Assembly (NCBI GenBank): GCA_012295275.1
Contig: CM022668.1
Span: 13,565,522-13,629,521 of the forward strand
Source of the DNA: Chrysomallon squamiferum
Taxonomy: Eukaryota > Mollusca > Gastropoda > Neomphalida > Peltospiridae
Direction of reading: 5' to 3'
DNA length: 64,000 nucleotides
The notes under the pieces were generated by a model. The model ran no database searches. It was not told where the DNA came from and worked only from the letters and a program-made list of their open reading frames with translations. Shown here piece by piece: positions 48,540 to 61,080 of the stretch; within the stretch, counting starts at the first letter, position 1; every line of letters starts with the position of its first letter. Both the position numbers and the translations under genes were made by a program.

Positions 48540-49313
48540 CTACAACTGCTTATAATAAACATTACGCCAAATATATATATATATATATATATATATTAAT
48601 GTACACCCGAAGATATATATATATATATACACATATACAAATCTACTAAATAAATTAGCCCAAACGTACATGTACTGTATCAGCATAACATAGAATGATG
48701 TTTGCATCAAAGTGTTATTCAAATTCGTTTAAATTATTTTCCTTGAAAATCGTTAGTTCTGAAGATAGAACGTATGAAAAATAATAATGCATAGATGTTA
48801 AAATATAAAAGGTTAAATAAAAATCCAGTAATCTTGATTATATTAAAGGTAGTAGTAGTAGGAATAGCAATATCAATAGTGGTAGTTCTATTAATAATAA
48901 ACATTACTCCAGACTTATAAACAGACACACAAATATATACATAACAATCTACTAAACATATTGGCCCAAACCTACATGTACTGGGCAAGGGTAACATAAA
49001 TCAATGTTTGCAACAAAATGTTTATCAAAATTGTTAAAACTATTTTGTTTTTTTAATATCGTTTGTTTTATAGATAAAACACATCTACAGTGCAAATGCA
49101 CAAAAATAAAAGAAACCGATGTCAAAATGTAAATGATTAATATAAATATATTAATATTTCGTTTCTTTTATAGATAAATAAAACTCCCAATCCTTTACAA
49201 TATTTGTGAGAAGTTAATATTCAGTAGTTAGTCCAATGTTTTCTTTAATAACAAGACATTCTTACATTAGTTTCTGTTCTTTTCATTTATCTCCAAGATA
49301 TTAATAGGATTGT
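48540..49313. repeat. Block B, two copies, 3' flank of GTPase copy 5
   Basis: Block B is present twice (48540-48780 and 48895-49110), as it is in unit 6 at 58430-59000. The rest is immediate 3' flank of the GTPase gene. Confidence 0.65.
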
Positions 49314-50686
49314 TTATTGATTCACAATATTCAGGTTTCGAGAATTTACATTATTGAGGTTATTTTCAACAGCATTCTTAACTCTATCCATGAAGATTTT
49401 GTTTGTTTCTGCTTCTTTTCTAACATCATTTCTTGTTTGTCGCCACCGTTCTTCTTCTTTTGCTCTCATAATTTCTGCCGCTTTTCTCTGCGTTTCTTGT
49501 TGTTGTTTCAACTGCTTAATTTCTTCCCTCATCGCACACATCTCGTGTTCCTTTTCTCTTTGTATCTGCTGAACATTTTCCGTCATCTCAAACATCTTCT
49601 GCTCCGTTTCCACTTCTTTAATTTTCCTCTGTGTTTCTATTTCAATTTCCATCTCCCTAATTTTTTGTGTCATCTCTGACATCTCCTGCTTCTTTTCCAT
49701 TTCTTCCTTTTTTCTCAGATATTCTTCATGAATCTTCTCTATTTTTCTTTGCATTTCTCGTTCTCTATCTTTCTCCGTCAATAATTTCTGTTCGAGTGTT
49801 CTTATTTTCTCATCTTTCTCTTTTAATACTTCCTGTTGAAGTTCTCTTATTTTCTCTTCTTTCTCTTTCGATATTTCCTCTTCGCGTTTTTTCATTTCCT
49901 CCTCTTTCTCCTTCAACATTTTCTCTAAGCGTTCTTCGGCTTCTTTTGCATTTTCCCCCAATTTCACCTGGTATTCTCTCTCAATTTTTTGTCGCTCCTC
50001 TTGTAGTTCTTTTTCTTTCTTTTTCAGTATTTCCTTTTCACGCTTTTGAACTTCTTTTTCAGCTATTTTCAGTAATTCCGATGTATAACATTTGTGATTA
50101 TTTTTTTCCACGTTTCTTTGTATCATTCCGACCAGTTGAAATACCATTTTCTCTTTCTTTTCCTCATTTTTTTCGCGATTGTTGAATCCGACATATCTTC
50201 TTCCACATTTATCGATTAATTCTTTTAGGTTTTTTGGTGCCGTAGACAGAAAACCTTCCAGAGTTTTTCCGTCTTCTTCAAGATCGTCTACATGGGTGAA
50301 CAGCAAGAACAGGTAATCAAACAATGCCTTTCCAAATACTTGCTCGAAGTATTCAATTGTATTTTGTTCTTCCTTAGTAAACCTCTTTGCCTGCACAACC
50401 ATGATGAAAGCATGTGGTCCTGGAGCACTCATCGTTATACACTGGATGATTTCTTTCGTAATCTCTCCGTGTGAACGTTCAGTGTCGAATGCTCCTGGTG
50501 TATCAACGATGACAATGTCCTGACCAAATCGGGTTTTGTGTTCTACCTTGCAGGTTGCAGTAACTGAAGAAGCACTAGCTTCAGAATGAAAATGTTTCTC
50601 TCCTAGGATGGTGTTTGCTGACACACTTTTTCCTGAGCCAGTAATTCCAATCAACACAAGCCGCAGTTCGTTGTCAGTAACGGAAT
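49314..50686 (-). CDS. GIMAP/AIG1-family GTPase with coiled coil, copy 5, terminal exon
   Basis: Terminal exon of 456 codons plus stop. P-loop GITGSGKS is at about 13-20, VDTPGAFD at about 60-67, G4-like THVDD at about 130-134 and CGRRYVGFNN at about 160-169. A long Glu/Lys/Gln/Met-rich coiled coil runs from about 205 to 415. It is followed by the conserved (R)QxRNxVRKEAETN stretch shared by copies 3-5, and the tail ends NLNIVNQ. An AATAAA overlaps the TAA stop. The G domain is nearly the same as that of copy 3, but the coiled coil is longer and richer in Met and Gln, and its C-terminal part matches the pseudogene at 59134-59570. The conserved acceptor lies at 50687-50689, and both upstream exons are visible. 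Confidence 0.9.
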
Positions 50687-51394
50687 CTGAAAGAAATTCA
50701 AATATACTCAATATAGAATCGAAGACATTATTTTTATCTTCTTGTTTTTGCTCTTATTCTTTGATTAATATTATTATTAATAACATAAATCATTACGATT
50801 ATCATCATTATGGCTTGCGTACTTAGTTATATATCTGTCAGCCTGTCTACCGGTATAAGTATTATTTTTGTTTTTCTCGTTTTTCTCTACAACTACTATT
50901 AAAAATCATTACATCTACTTTACCCTCTTTTCATTAGTTCTGTCTCTGTAATCAACAATACTACTCTTTCGATAGCTACTGTTACCACCATCTCTACAAC
51001 TATTACTACTCTCTCTATAACTACCAGTAGTACTCTCTGTACCAATACCTTTACTACTATCTCTAATATTACTACACTATCTCTAAAGCTACTATTATTA
51101 CTGTCTCTACAACAAAAATTACTAGTCTCTCTACACAACTACTATTGCTATTATTTCTAAAACTACTAGTATTACACTCTCTACCCTTACTATTACTACT
51201 CTCTCTACAATTCATACTCCCACTCATACTATTACTATAACTACTGACTTTAACTAACACAACTCCTGACACTTCAAGTCCTCTTGTCCTCAGTGACAGA
51301 CTGCAGATGAACGTGGTTACAGTATTGATGATTCTGCGTATTATTTAAGTATATTTCTTGAATGATCAGTATTTACAAACGTTGATACACATAC
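50687..51394 (-). other. Intron of copy 5 with CTACTA/CTCT repeats
   Basis: Phase-1 intron with donor G|GTATGT and acceptor pyrimidines plus CAG. Most of it is degenerate CTA and CTCT motifs. It is longer than in copies 1 and 2. Confidence 0.8.
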
Positions 51395-51539
51395 CAGATG
51401 TTAATGAATGTATACGAATTTTTGGCTCGACATGTTCTGATTGCTGGACTTCTGGTGATGGTTCGACTTCTTTTGATGGCTGGATTCTTTGCATTGGCTG
51501 CACTCTTTGCATTGGCTGCACTTGTATTGGTGCCTTCGT
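51395..51539 (-). CDS. Val-Pro repeat exon of GTPase copy 5
   Basis: A 145-base exon, 48 codons plus one base, from acceptor GCTACAG to donor G|GTATGT. It begins TKAPIQVQPMQRVQPMQRIQ, continues with KEVEP and PEVQQ type units (about six in all) and ends EPKIRIHSLTS before the split codon. Intermediate in length between copies 1 and 2. It is phase 0 at the 5' end and phase 1 at the 3' end, like them. Confidence 0.75.
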
Positions 51540-51881
51540 CTGTAGCGAAAGAAAGATGAAACGAACATATAAACCGAAAATGTAAATTTCATCCCAATAT
51601 TACAGTATCTGCATTTCGGATTGAATCTGTACGCATACCTGCGTATATTATATAATATAACTTTATAAATATAATTTTTTTTTATTTATCTTCTTATTTA
51701 AAAGCTTTAATTCATTCATTCGTTTGTTAAACATTCTGTTTAATTAATTAATTAATTTATTTAACCTTCTTCTTTGGCATTTACGGTCTTGGGGTAATTA
51801 TTTCAATATTATTTATAATATTTCATACTGTTTTACTGAAACAGGAATATATATATATTCCTGTGATTTAATGATGCTCAC

Positions 51882-51913
51882 CTTTTTTTCAAAAACAGGA
51901 ATATTTTCACCAC
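51882..51913 (-). CDS. Tiny upstream exon of GTPase copy 5
   Basis: A 32-base exon with acceptor TTTCTAG and donor AAG|GTGAGC, reading GENIPVFEKK after a split codon. Compared with copy 2 it keeps the IPV start but has lost most of the SELRKRFEQ part by an in-frame deletion. Phases still match. The ATG exon was not found. Confidence 0.5.
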
Positions 51914-52300
51914 CTAGAAATAAATCAAAATATAATATAGAATTATTTCCGTCAATCGATATACTAATGTATGAGTGTGTGTATCTGTATGAATGAATGC
52001 ATGCACCTTTCTACCTATTTATCTTCCTACTCATCTCTCTATCTATACATGTGGAAAGAAAGGTTAAGCGATACCTAATTAATAAATCTATAATTCTGAG
52101 AATTAAGAATTCAGCACATTTTCCTGAATGATTTATTGTCATGCGGCAGGTTGCTGAATATTATCAGTTTCGTAGAGATATTTAATGCACATACAACGAC
52201 GGACAATGCTCATGAGATGTCATACCCTCAACAGTTGTGAAATCAAGTTTTTTTTTGTACTTTTTATATGTCTTACTCTCTACGGTCAGTTAGACGTGAA
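51914..52300. other. Upstream flank of copy 5
   Basis: AT-rich DNA with 'GAATGAATGCATGCA' and TATC motifs, matching 59583-59700 downstream of the unit-6 pseudogene breakpoint. No exon was recognised. Confidence 0.45.
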
Positions 52301-52500
52301 TACTGAACACCATAATTGTCATGGCACGTTGTAAATTGTCAGACTGTACAATGTGGAAGATTAATGACATAAGAAAAGCAGGAATGTTACTCAGTGAAAC
52401 TGAACGTCAACTTGTGCGCAATATTTCCATCATTTCAAGACTGTTCAATAAAGAGGGGGCACTGACTGATATTAAAGATCGTCCAGATCTGTTATATGAG
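52301..52500 (+). mobile_element. Decayed Tc1-like transposase fragment e
   Basis: An open frame from 52321, MARCKLSDCTMWKINDIRKA, then SETERQLVRNISIISRLFNK, is the N-terminal helix-turn-helix region of the family-1 Tc1-like transposase. It is cut off at 'GTCCAGATCTG', where R2 takes over. Fragment f at 59796 is nearly identical. Confidence 0.75.
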
Positions 52501-53030
52501 ACCACAATGAAAATACACCGTGTATAAGATGAATTGCTACATTGTTTAATTCTTTATAATTGCACTGATCTCTCTCTAGAATATTGTATGTTATGTGAAT
52601 CTCAGATCTCTACGATTCTTCGACAATGCAGAAAACAGAAACACATAGGTACACTGAAGTTTAAACAAATAACACACGGATGAATAAAAGAAAATATAGC
52701 TTAAATATACGGAAATGCACGCCCTTTGTTTCGAAAATCTATCAGTATTTTAATTACATAGAAACGAACTACTTCTGAAAAATACATCAATAATTCAGTT
52801 ACAGAAAATGAATTCACCCTTAATTAAATAAGTAAATAAATAAATAAATAAAAATTGTCATGCAAATCTGCTAAAGATTAGGACAAAAGATTATGAAATG
52901 TCAATATCAACACGAACACCTTACCTGCGAAAAAATAAAACTACGCGAATTTCACACTTTCCTTTCGTACAATTTATTGCAATGATATTAGAAAAAGAGT
53001 GAGAAAGAAACTAGTATCAGCTTTTCAGAC
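52501..53030. repeat. R2 scrap, R3 end and A-rich tract
   Basis: R2 start, then a direct jump near 52587 to the end of R3 ('AATCTCAGATCTCTACGATT'). Unit 6 retains the roughly 570 bases missing here (60235-60810). Confidence 0.6.
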
Positions 53031-53560
53031 AACCTTAAACTAGCATGAAGTAAAGCACTACGAAACAAACTGTACCATTCTGTAGATTTAAACACATACG
53101 TGTCTACATAGGTGTCTATGTTTTCTCCTTAATGTTTCAATAACCTGATTCAAAATATTGCTAAAAATTAATTCCAGTAGCACAGACGATTCTATATTCA
53201 TTAACGCAAAACTACTGAGGTTTTCATCTTTTAGAGAGGACCACAGGTAATTCTTAATACGATTAAGAGCAGAAAAATATTTCTCTACAGAACAGTTTGT
53301 ATCGAGAAGTGACAAGTAAATACTCAAACCAATGTACATTTATGGAAAAGTTTCTGGATTTTCATTTTCAAAAAATGTTGACAAACTGAAAAATTAAGTG
53401 TGGAGTGTGACCCCAACCTATTCAATCGTGACTGTGCCTGAGAATTTCGTATAATCTGACCCATAATTTCTTTTTTAAGAAGATTAACTCGCCCTTGGCC
53501 TCTCTCGTATCAAAGAGGATTCCTGTAAATTAGTTTCAAGAGGCGCCTGAACCGTGTGCG
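53031..53560 (-). mobile_element. hAT transposase C-terminal exon (R1), best copy a
   Basis: The minus-strand frame 53339-53088 contains CSVEKYFSALNRIKNYLWSS, then LKDENLSSFALMNIESSVLL and EL.FSNIL. This matches the dimerisation region at the C-terminus of hAT transposases, where the usual form is ER.FS.L..IK.YLRS.M...RL..LAL..IE. An acceptor-like CAG precedes the exon. The upstream catalytic part is missing, so this is a 3' remnant. Twelve or so related copies lie in the window, all on the minus strand. Confidence 0.7.
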
Positions 53561-54408
53561 ATGTACATAATTATAACATTTAACATTAAAAGAGAAAAAA
53601 GAAAAAGTCTGGATGTAAGTGTTGTGAGGTGTTTCATCAAGAAACTTCACTAATATCCTTTTTGCCAACTTCCAAATATTTTCTTCGTGCTAAATTATCT
53701 TTTATCAATTCATTTATTTATTACAATTTATACAAATTTAAAATGTCTTACCGGAAGTCATAGTTTATCTTTTCCCCGAATTAATTAAATCCCAGAAGTG
53801 AATTCAGTGAGCACTGTACACCACATGATTAGTTTTTTTAGATCCGCTTCACAGCAAATACAGCGCGGTACTCGTTGTTGTTTTATATAAGGGCTGGCAA
53901 AACAGCTCTGTTCCCGAGGACAACGTATTCTTCGAAAACAGCTACTTATGGCCGACCCACTTTGCTATTAATAGATTTCACTGACCCGTATGAACCGTCT
54001 GCCTGTATATAGTTATATCATTTTACACGAAATAGCTAGTAATGTCCCACCTGCTTTCCTATATCGGTTAAAAGATTTATTGACTATCTGACGATGTGTA
54101 AAGTCTAAAAATAACAACGAGGAGAGTGTGACATAATAGCTATTAATACTGTGAATTCATCTGTAGATTGTGGGTTTAAGTTAAAATAATGGTGTAATAT
54201 ACGTTATGTTATCATACCAGTATTTGATCTACATGTTTCTTCAAACTTAGAATAACATGAGTAATGTTGCTACTAAAAAATTGAAATATGTGTAATTCGG
54301 AAGTATAAGATTATTAGATATTACTCCATTTGTTTGCATTTGTACTCATTTATTATTTGAAATTGTTTTATAAGACTGTTATTATTACACAAACACACAT
54401 GCGCACAC
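53561..54408. repeat. R2 end and R4 segment
   Basis: Same arrangement as 43560-44369 and 61800-62700, including 'GTATTCTTCGAAAACAGCTA' and the R4 'CTATCTGACGATGTGTAA' landmark. Confidence 0.65.

Positions 54409-54442
<34 letters not shown>
54409..54442. repeat. (TAA)n microsatellite
   Basis: A short pure TAA run, preceded by an (AC)-rich stretch. Confidence 0.9.
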
Positions 54443-54444
<2 letters not shown>

Positions 54445-55319
54445 TAGTAATATTTGAGATTGTTTCACCTGAGAACTGTAACAATAATCTCGTCCTTTCA
54501 TTTTGTGATATGACTCATGACTGAAAATAAAGTGTGCACGAGATAATTCATATATTTAGTTGTTTATTAATGCAGTGATATGTGACATTTCAATAACATG
54601 TCCACATGCAAAGATCTGTATATCTGATATATTATGCTGTCAATATAGTTTACTTATTGTTTCTTTATGAACGGTTTGGCAAGACATTTCTGATTCTGAG
54701 GAAAAATGTATTTCTCCGAAAACTGCTTTTTTGTGCTAGGAACGTATGCTGTTCAAATTTTATATTAGGACATTCAAAGATTAAGATTGTCTAAATAATT
54801 TTGAAAACGTAGGAACTGTGGCTAATTCACTTATTATTGTAATTTTCAAAGAGTTTTTATCTTTTTGACTGGATTATTCTGTCAGCTGTCTCTTTCACTA
54901 TCAGCCTATTTATATACAATGTTATTTATATTTATCAGTCTATTTATATATAATGAATATCCTAGAGTAATTTTAGTTGATAAAAAGAAGACAAATACAA
55001 TTTTAGTAATACCTTTAGCCATTTTTTGTGTGATATTATTACAGAATATCTTTAAAACCTAACAGAAACAAAGGAGAAAAAAGGAAACTCCACAGGTATC
55101 GTCTTTTGTTTATCGACTTCAAGTATTTTCATATTATGTAAAATATTTTAATTAATTAATCAATTTGTTTATTTCTTAATTTATTATTGGCAAGTTATCA
55201 CGGAAAACCTTACTGCAGTAACAATAGATTCCGAGTGTATGTAATAATAAAATATTGTAAAATTATCTCATATTTACTCTATTTAAAATATTAATCACAT
55301 GCACATAAGCCAGTGAATA
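54443..55319. repeat. R2 copy and peptide-gene upstream flank
   Basis: R2 from about 54540 to 55190, then a 120-base flank shared with 45597-45717 and 63120-63244. A TATTTAAAAT motif about 40 bases before the ATG could serve as a TATA-like element, though the region is AT-rich throughout. Confidence 0.55.
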
Positions 55320-55520
55320 ATGATTTGCTGTTGGGTATTTCTGGCTGCCTTGTTCTTGGTGCAGACACATTTTGGGGACGAGGATAGACCAGACTTGGGT
55401 CAAATGGTAAGAAAACTGTCGAGTTGTAACGAAGGATATAAAAGGCTCGAGAAAGCTTTGAAAACTGTTAGCTGTGATTTCGTTCGCGCGTTCACATATT
55501 TGTTAAAGAGGCCTGACTGA
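55320..55520 (+). CDS. Putative small secreted two-cysteine peptide, paralogue 1
   Basis: A complete 66-codon frame. Residues 1-19 (MICCWVFLAALFLVQTHFG) look like a signal peptide with a hydrophobic core. An acidic stretch DEDRPDLGQM follows, then a mature region with two cysteines about 16 residues apart, ending LLKRPD. It is much richer in G+C than its surroundings. The stop lies where R2 begins. The paralogue at 63245 is identical for the first 29 codons, then differs at 11 of 37 residues, with the frame and both cysteines kept. No known family was recognised. A donor-like ATG|GTAAGA after codon 29 means it could instead be a first exon, but paralogue 2 lacks that donor. Confidence 0.6.
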   Translation: MICCWVFLAALFLVQTHFGDEDRPDLGQMVRKLSSCNEGYKRLEKALKTVSCDFVRAFTYLLKRPD

Positions 55521-57083
55521 CAGAGTATAAGTGGAATTGATATACTGTTTAGTTCTTTACAAATGCACTGATATGTAACATTTGATAACGTGTTGACATA
55601 GAAAGATCTGTTTATCTAATATATTACTGTGTTCATATGGCTTACTTACAGTTGCTTTATAAAACGTTTGGGAACACACTTCAGACCCTGAGGAACAGTA
55701 ATTATGGTGTACTATTACTAACCCAGATATCGATAGATTTTTCAAATATTTTAAAAACTGTATTACTATACCTTTGTAGCTTTTCTTCTATTTCTGTGTC
55801 TGCCGATCTATCTTAAAACATCTATATGCATATAGATGATTGAATTTATCATTTATAATAATATTTAAGTCATACATTTTGTCAGTAAAGTATTATGAAC
55901 TTTCTACAAAAAATAAGTTTCAAAATTAAGAACATAGAAAGCAAACTCCATTGAGACATAGTTTCCTATACAACTTTTGTTGGACCTAATATAATTATTT
56001 TACTAATTTCGATTTTTTTTTTTTTTTTTTATGATAGCACGGAAGAAACGTTTAATGTTACATGAACCTTAGCTCTATACATTTCTTGAAACCATGTAGC
56101 CGACAGAAACACATTCGAACCCACACGCATGCACATACAGATTGATTAAAAACCTCATAGAATATATATACAACACAACAAATGTTACCTAAATAGAAAC
56201 AAACGTCCTTTCCATCAAAAATCACTCAGTATTTTAGTTACATATCTATCTGTCTATCTATATAATAAGTAAGTAAATAAAAATAATTCGCTACAAAAGA
56301 ATAAAAAATAAAAAATCTAAAACACTCTTCATGTAAAATCTGCTGACATTTTAGACAAGAGATTATGAAATGTGATTATGAACATGACGTTTTACCTCCG
56401 AGAAGTAAAAGAACAAACTTGTCTTTGTATCTGACTGTTATATGAAACCTCACTGACAATAAACCGTGTATAAGTGGAATAAACATATTGTTTAGTTCTT
56501 TATAAATGCACTGATATGTAGCATTGAAATGCAATGATCTTTTTTTAATATACTATTATGTTTATGTGGCTTACTTATTGTTGGTTTATAAAAGGTTTGG
56601 CAAGACATTTCTATTTCTGAAGAATAATATATTTCTCCGAAAACTGTCTTTTAGTGAGAAAATCGTGATGTTCGTATATTCTATCTGGAACCCCCAAGTA
56701 CCAAGTTTAAAAATAATAAAATAAAAGTAATGAGAAGTACTACTAACTCAGTTATTCTTGCATTTTAGAGAGAGTTATTACTCCTAACTGGATTATTCTA
56801 TCTCTCTATCTGTCCATCTATCTTATGATATCTATATACATATACATTGTGTAATGATAGTGTGTCTGAAACAAACTCCACTAATACACTTTTCATCGAC
56901 GACAAGGGTTTTGTTCATAGTAAATTATTTTTATTTTTTTTATAATTAATTAATTTATTACACTTTAATTAAGCTTCAAACTTGTTATCCGAACTCATAA
57001 TTTGTGTTTCCCTAAGTTAAAGAAATCGCAAATGTGAATTTTGTTAGGACTGAAAAGACTTACCCAGAGTCGCGCGCGAGCGC
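55521..57083. repeat. R2, R3 and R2 mosaic
   Basis: R2 scrap at 55521-55700, an R2 middle part, R3 at 55960-56180, a TCTA repeat, then a full R2 at 56390-57060. Frames here (for example 56524-56724) are R2 translations without conservation. Confidence 0.6.
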
Positions 57084-57098
57084 ACGCACACACCCACA

Positions 57099-57158
<60 letters not shown>
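57084..57158. repeat. (CA)n microsatellite
   Basis: A CA run of about 75 bases following a short (CG)-rich start. Confidence 0.95.
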
Positions 57159-57161
<3 letters not shown>

Positions 57162-58200
57162 GCAATAGATATAGATATATAGATATGATTCTTGAAAACG
57201 ATAGATAATGAACCGTGATTAAATTACAATGTTTTTCTGTTTATATACATACAATGTTTTTGTTCCTGTTTACATCGACATGTCTCATTTTCATGATAAA
57301 ATACCAAAAGTACACATTGAAATTTTGAATATTAAGAACATTTCAGCGTTTTCAATAAGCTCTAATTTTATTTTCATTGTTAAATGACAGAGCAACAAAT
57401 ACTTTTTAATTAGACATTAAGCAATAACAAATATTCACTCCAGTTATCAGATATTACCTAATAATAATAATATCAGTCCTAATGATGGTAGTGTATCCCT
57501 AGTTCCTGAAACCCAAATTCATTGTTATTGTTGTTGTTTATTTGTTTCTACACATAGATATAATAATGCACTCTTCTTTACTTATTACTCTAACCTGCCT
57601 CACTATTTTTGTAGATCTTTATTACTGGGACTTACAAAATAATTAGCATTGATTTGTTGATTGATAATATAGATAATCAAAAGTTTATGTTTCTAATTAA
57701 TTTATTCTTATATTTTGTAATGTTAATGTACATCAGTTAGATATTCTATTCCGTATGTAACGAGATATATAACTTTTGAAATCATTACCTATTCTGACCT
57801 TCACTGTTGCTCTGTCTGTCTCTGTGTCTCAGTCAGTTTAATTGTGTTTCTTTCTTCATGAGAGCCTTTTGTTTAAATGATTTTGTAATAGGTTTTTTTA
57901 CCACATTAAGGAAAAGTATTCTATTAGTTAATGAGAAGGTGTAGAGAAAACATATTTTCCTGAATATGTAAAAATAGTTACCCCACTGTAACAGAATTAT
58001 ACCTTTAGATAGGCTATTCCAGATGTAAGGAGATGTATAATTTTACAAATCATTAACATTTCTGATCTCTGTTGTTGATCTGTCTGTTTCTCTTTCTCAC
58101 TCAGTTTAATTTCTTGTCTTTTTCTTCACGACTGCCCTTTCTTTCAGTGATATTATGTTGGTCTTTAAGCATATTAAGGACGAACTTTTTTTCTCTTAAT
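57159..58200. repeat. Unit flank and block A, copies before unit 6
   Basis: The flank piece with 'TTTTGAATATTAAGAACATT', then block A at about 57610-58000 and a second partial copy at 58020-58200. The same doubling is seen before copy 5. Confidence 0.65.
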
Positions 58201-59133
58201 TTTATTTTTATTCTTAAATGATACAAAAACAAAAACTGGTTAATTATATATTAACGAAAGTGTTCTCTCTAGTTACAGGATAGTACTTAATAATAATATT
58301 AGAGGATTTAGTAGTAGTAGTAGTAGTAGTAGTAATAATAATAATCATCATCATCATCATAGTCATATTCATGATAATAACCATAGAATGGTAATAGAAA
58401 TAGTAACAATAGCAATAATGCTAGTAGTAGTACTGCAACTGCTAAAAATAAACATTACGCCAAATATATATGTATTAATATACATAAGAGGATATACGTA
58501 AAATTCTACTAAATAAATTAGCCCAAATGTACATGCACTGATAAGCATAACACAGAATGATGTTTGCAGCAAAATGTTTATCAAAATTGTTTAAATTATT
58601 TTCTTTGAATATCGTTAGTTCTGAAGATAAACATATGAAAAATAATTATGCATTGCTGTTAAAATATAAAAGGTTAAAGAACAATCTAGTAGTAATGATA
58701 ATATTAGATGGAGAAGTAGTAGTAGTAGTAATAATAACAATAGCAATAGTGATAGAACTACTAATAATAAACATTAAGCGAAACTTGTAATATAAATATG
58801 CACACAAGGATATACATAAGAATCTACTAAACAAATTGGCCCAAACCTACATCTACTGAATAGGTATAACATAAATTAATGTTTGCAACAAAATGTTTAT
58901 CAATTTTTTTATTATTATTATTGTTCTATGTATAAAACACATCTACAGTGCAAATGCATAAAAATAAAAGAAACTGATGTTAAAACGTAAAAGATTAATA
59001 CAAATATATTACAATATTTGTGAGAAAGTTAATATTCACTTCAGTAGTTAGTTCTATGTTTTCTTTAATAATAAAATTATCTCACTTTTTTCTGTTGTTT
59101 TCGTTTGCTGTCTCCAAGATATTAACAGCTTGT
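58201..59133. repeat. (AGT)n and block B pair, unit 6
   Basis: A short (AGT)n at about 58309-58335, then block B twice (58430-58640 and 58760-58960), followed by 3' flank of the pseudogene. Same layout as 48240-49313. Confidence 0.65.
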
Positions 59134-59570
59134 TTATTTATTATCAATATTCAGGTTCGCAGAACCCACATTACTGATGTTATTTTCAACAGCATTTCGA
59201 ACATTACCCATGAAGACTTTCTTTGTCCCTCCTGTTCTAACTTCATTTGTTGCCTATCTCCTCATTTCTTTTGTTTTCGCTCGCATACTTTCTGCCATTT
59301 CTTTCTGCGTTTCTTTTTGTTCTTTCAACTGCTTAAATTCTTCCCTCATCGCGCACTTCTCCTGTTCCTTTTCTCTTTTCATCTGCCGAAATTTTTCCTT
59401 CATCTCAGACATCTGCTCTTTTGCCTCTTCTTTCAGTTTTCTCTGCATTTCTTTATCTCTTTCCATCTGCTCTTTTGCCTCTTCTTTCAGTGTTCTCTGC
59501 ATTTCTTTATCTCTTTCCATCTGCCAAATTTTATCCCTCATACCAAGCATCTGCTTCTTTTCCTGAAACT
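59134..59570 (-). pseudogene. GTPase copy 6: coiled-coil end only, broken
   Basis: On the minus strand this resembles the last roughly 125 codons of copy 5: a charged coiled coil with two units of MERDKEMQR(T/K)LKEEAKEQ, then AMREEFKQLKEQ and a tail ending NLNIDNK and stop. A TAG stop at 59254-59256 stands where copies 1-5 have the conserved Gln/Ala stretch (RRQARNEVR-like). At about 59566 the match to the coiled coil ends and the DNA continues as the flank upstream of the tiny exon of copy 5. The G domain and both upstream exons were therefore removed by one deletion. Confidence 0.85.
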
Positions 59571-59784
59571 AAATCAAGTTATTCTCTCTCTATATAATTA
59601 TTTCCGTTAATCAATATACGAATATATGAGTGTGTTTATCTGTGTGAATGTATGAATGAATGCATGCACTTTTCTACCTATTTATCTTCCTACTTATCTC
59701 TCATACCCTCAACTCTGTTGTAATCAAGTTAGTAATTTTTATATGTCTTACTCTCTTCTGTCAATTAGGACTGAATACTGAACA
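59571..59784. other. Upstream flank fused to pseudogene
   Basis: Matches the sequence following 51930 in unit 5 ('AATTATTTCCGTTAATCAAT' and 'GAATGAATGCATGCAC'). Holds no gene. Confidence 0.6.
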
Positions 59785-60010
59785 CCATAATTGTCATGGC
59801 ACGTTGTAAATTGTCAGACTGTACAATGTGGAAGATTAATGACATAAGAAAAGCAGGAATGTTACTCATTGAAACTGAACGTCAACTTGTGCGCAATATT
59901 TCCATCATTTCAAGACTGTTCAATAAAGAGGGGGCAGTGACTGATATTAAAGATCGTCCAGATCTGTTATATGAGACCACAGTGACAATACACCGTGTAT
60001 AAGATGAATT
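59785..60010 (+). mobile_element. Decayed Tc1-like transposase fragment f
   Basis: Nearly identical to fragment e at 52310-52530, with an open frame MARCKLSDCTMWKINDIRKA that breaks off at the same base, where R2 begins. The shared breakpoint shows it was duplicated as part of the unit, not inserted twice. Confidence 0.75.
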
Positions 60011-61080
60011 GCTACATTGTTTAATTCTTTATAATTGCACTGGTATGTAACGTGTCCACATGCAAAGATCTGTTTATCGAATATGTTATTTCTGTGTATA
60101 GTTAACTTGTTGTTGCTTTATAATTTTCAGAGCACAGGCTATTCTACCTAGATTAATGCCAGATTGCTGAGGATCTCACATTTCACAGTGGATCACGCTT
60201 GGGAGTAGAAAAGACATCTCTCTCTAGAATATTGTATGTGAAGAAGTGATAAGTAAATGTGTGAACAAATGTACATGTTTGGAACAGTTTCATGCATTTT
60301 ATTTTTAGCAGTTATGACCAAATGAAAAACAAAGATTGGGGGTTGACCCTCACCCCTTCGACGAACAACGTGACATAAAGCTTCGTATAATTTCTTTTTT
60401 ATATAGTTCAACGCAACATTAGATTTTCTCTATCAAATAGGATTCAAAAAAATTAATTTCTGTGAGGTGCATGGAGAGTTTGACGTGTACACAGTATTAA
60501 CATTTAACACTAAAAGAAAAATACCTAATCAGTCTTAGGAATAATGCGGCGCTTGTAACATAGCTTTGATCCTGAAGTAAAATAAATCTATTTTTGAGGG
60601 AAAACGTATTTATTCCTGATAACAAAAAAATATATATTATCAGAAAACAGCAAATTACGACCGACCTATTGTTTCCTATACAACTTAACTGCTTCATTAA
60701 TTGTATATGTGTTACATCTCTGGCTGACACACTTGTGTTGAACCTGATCTAATTAGTTTCCTCATTTCGATTTGATGTTTTATGATAGAACGGACGAAAC
60801 GTTTTATGCTATGTGAATCTCAGATCTCTACGATTCTTCGACAATGCAGAAAACAGAAAAACATACTCACACCCATACGAACACAGAAGTTTATACAAAT
60901 CACACACGGATGAATAAGAGAAAACATAGCTTAAATATACGGAAATGCACGCCCTTTCTTTCGAAAATATATCAGTATTTTAATTACATAGAAACGAACT
61001 ACTTCTGTAAAATACATAAATAAATTCAGTTACAGAAAATGAATTCTCCCTTAATTAAATAAGTAAATAAATAAATAAAT
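60011..61080. repeat. R2 scrap, R1, R3 and A-rich tract
   Basis: R2 to about 60118, R1 with a broken hAT exon at about 60120-60520, R3 at 60530-60910, then an (AAAT)n tract. Junctions equal those at 33380-34330. Confidence 0.6.

Noticed and set aside
52321-52527. 68-codon frame MARCKLSD... and its twin at 59796, as possible small genes
   Set aside because: They are the N-terminal part of a Tc1-like transposase truncated into R2. The last codons come from the repeat.
55320-55520. Assignment of the secreted peptide to a known toxin family
   Set aside because: Only two cysteines in the predicted mature part and no recognised cysteine framework. The evolutionary pattern alone does not show toxicity.
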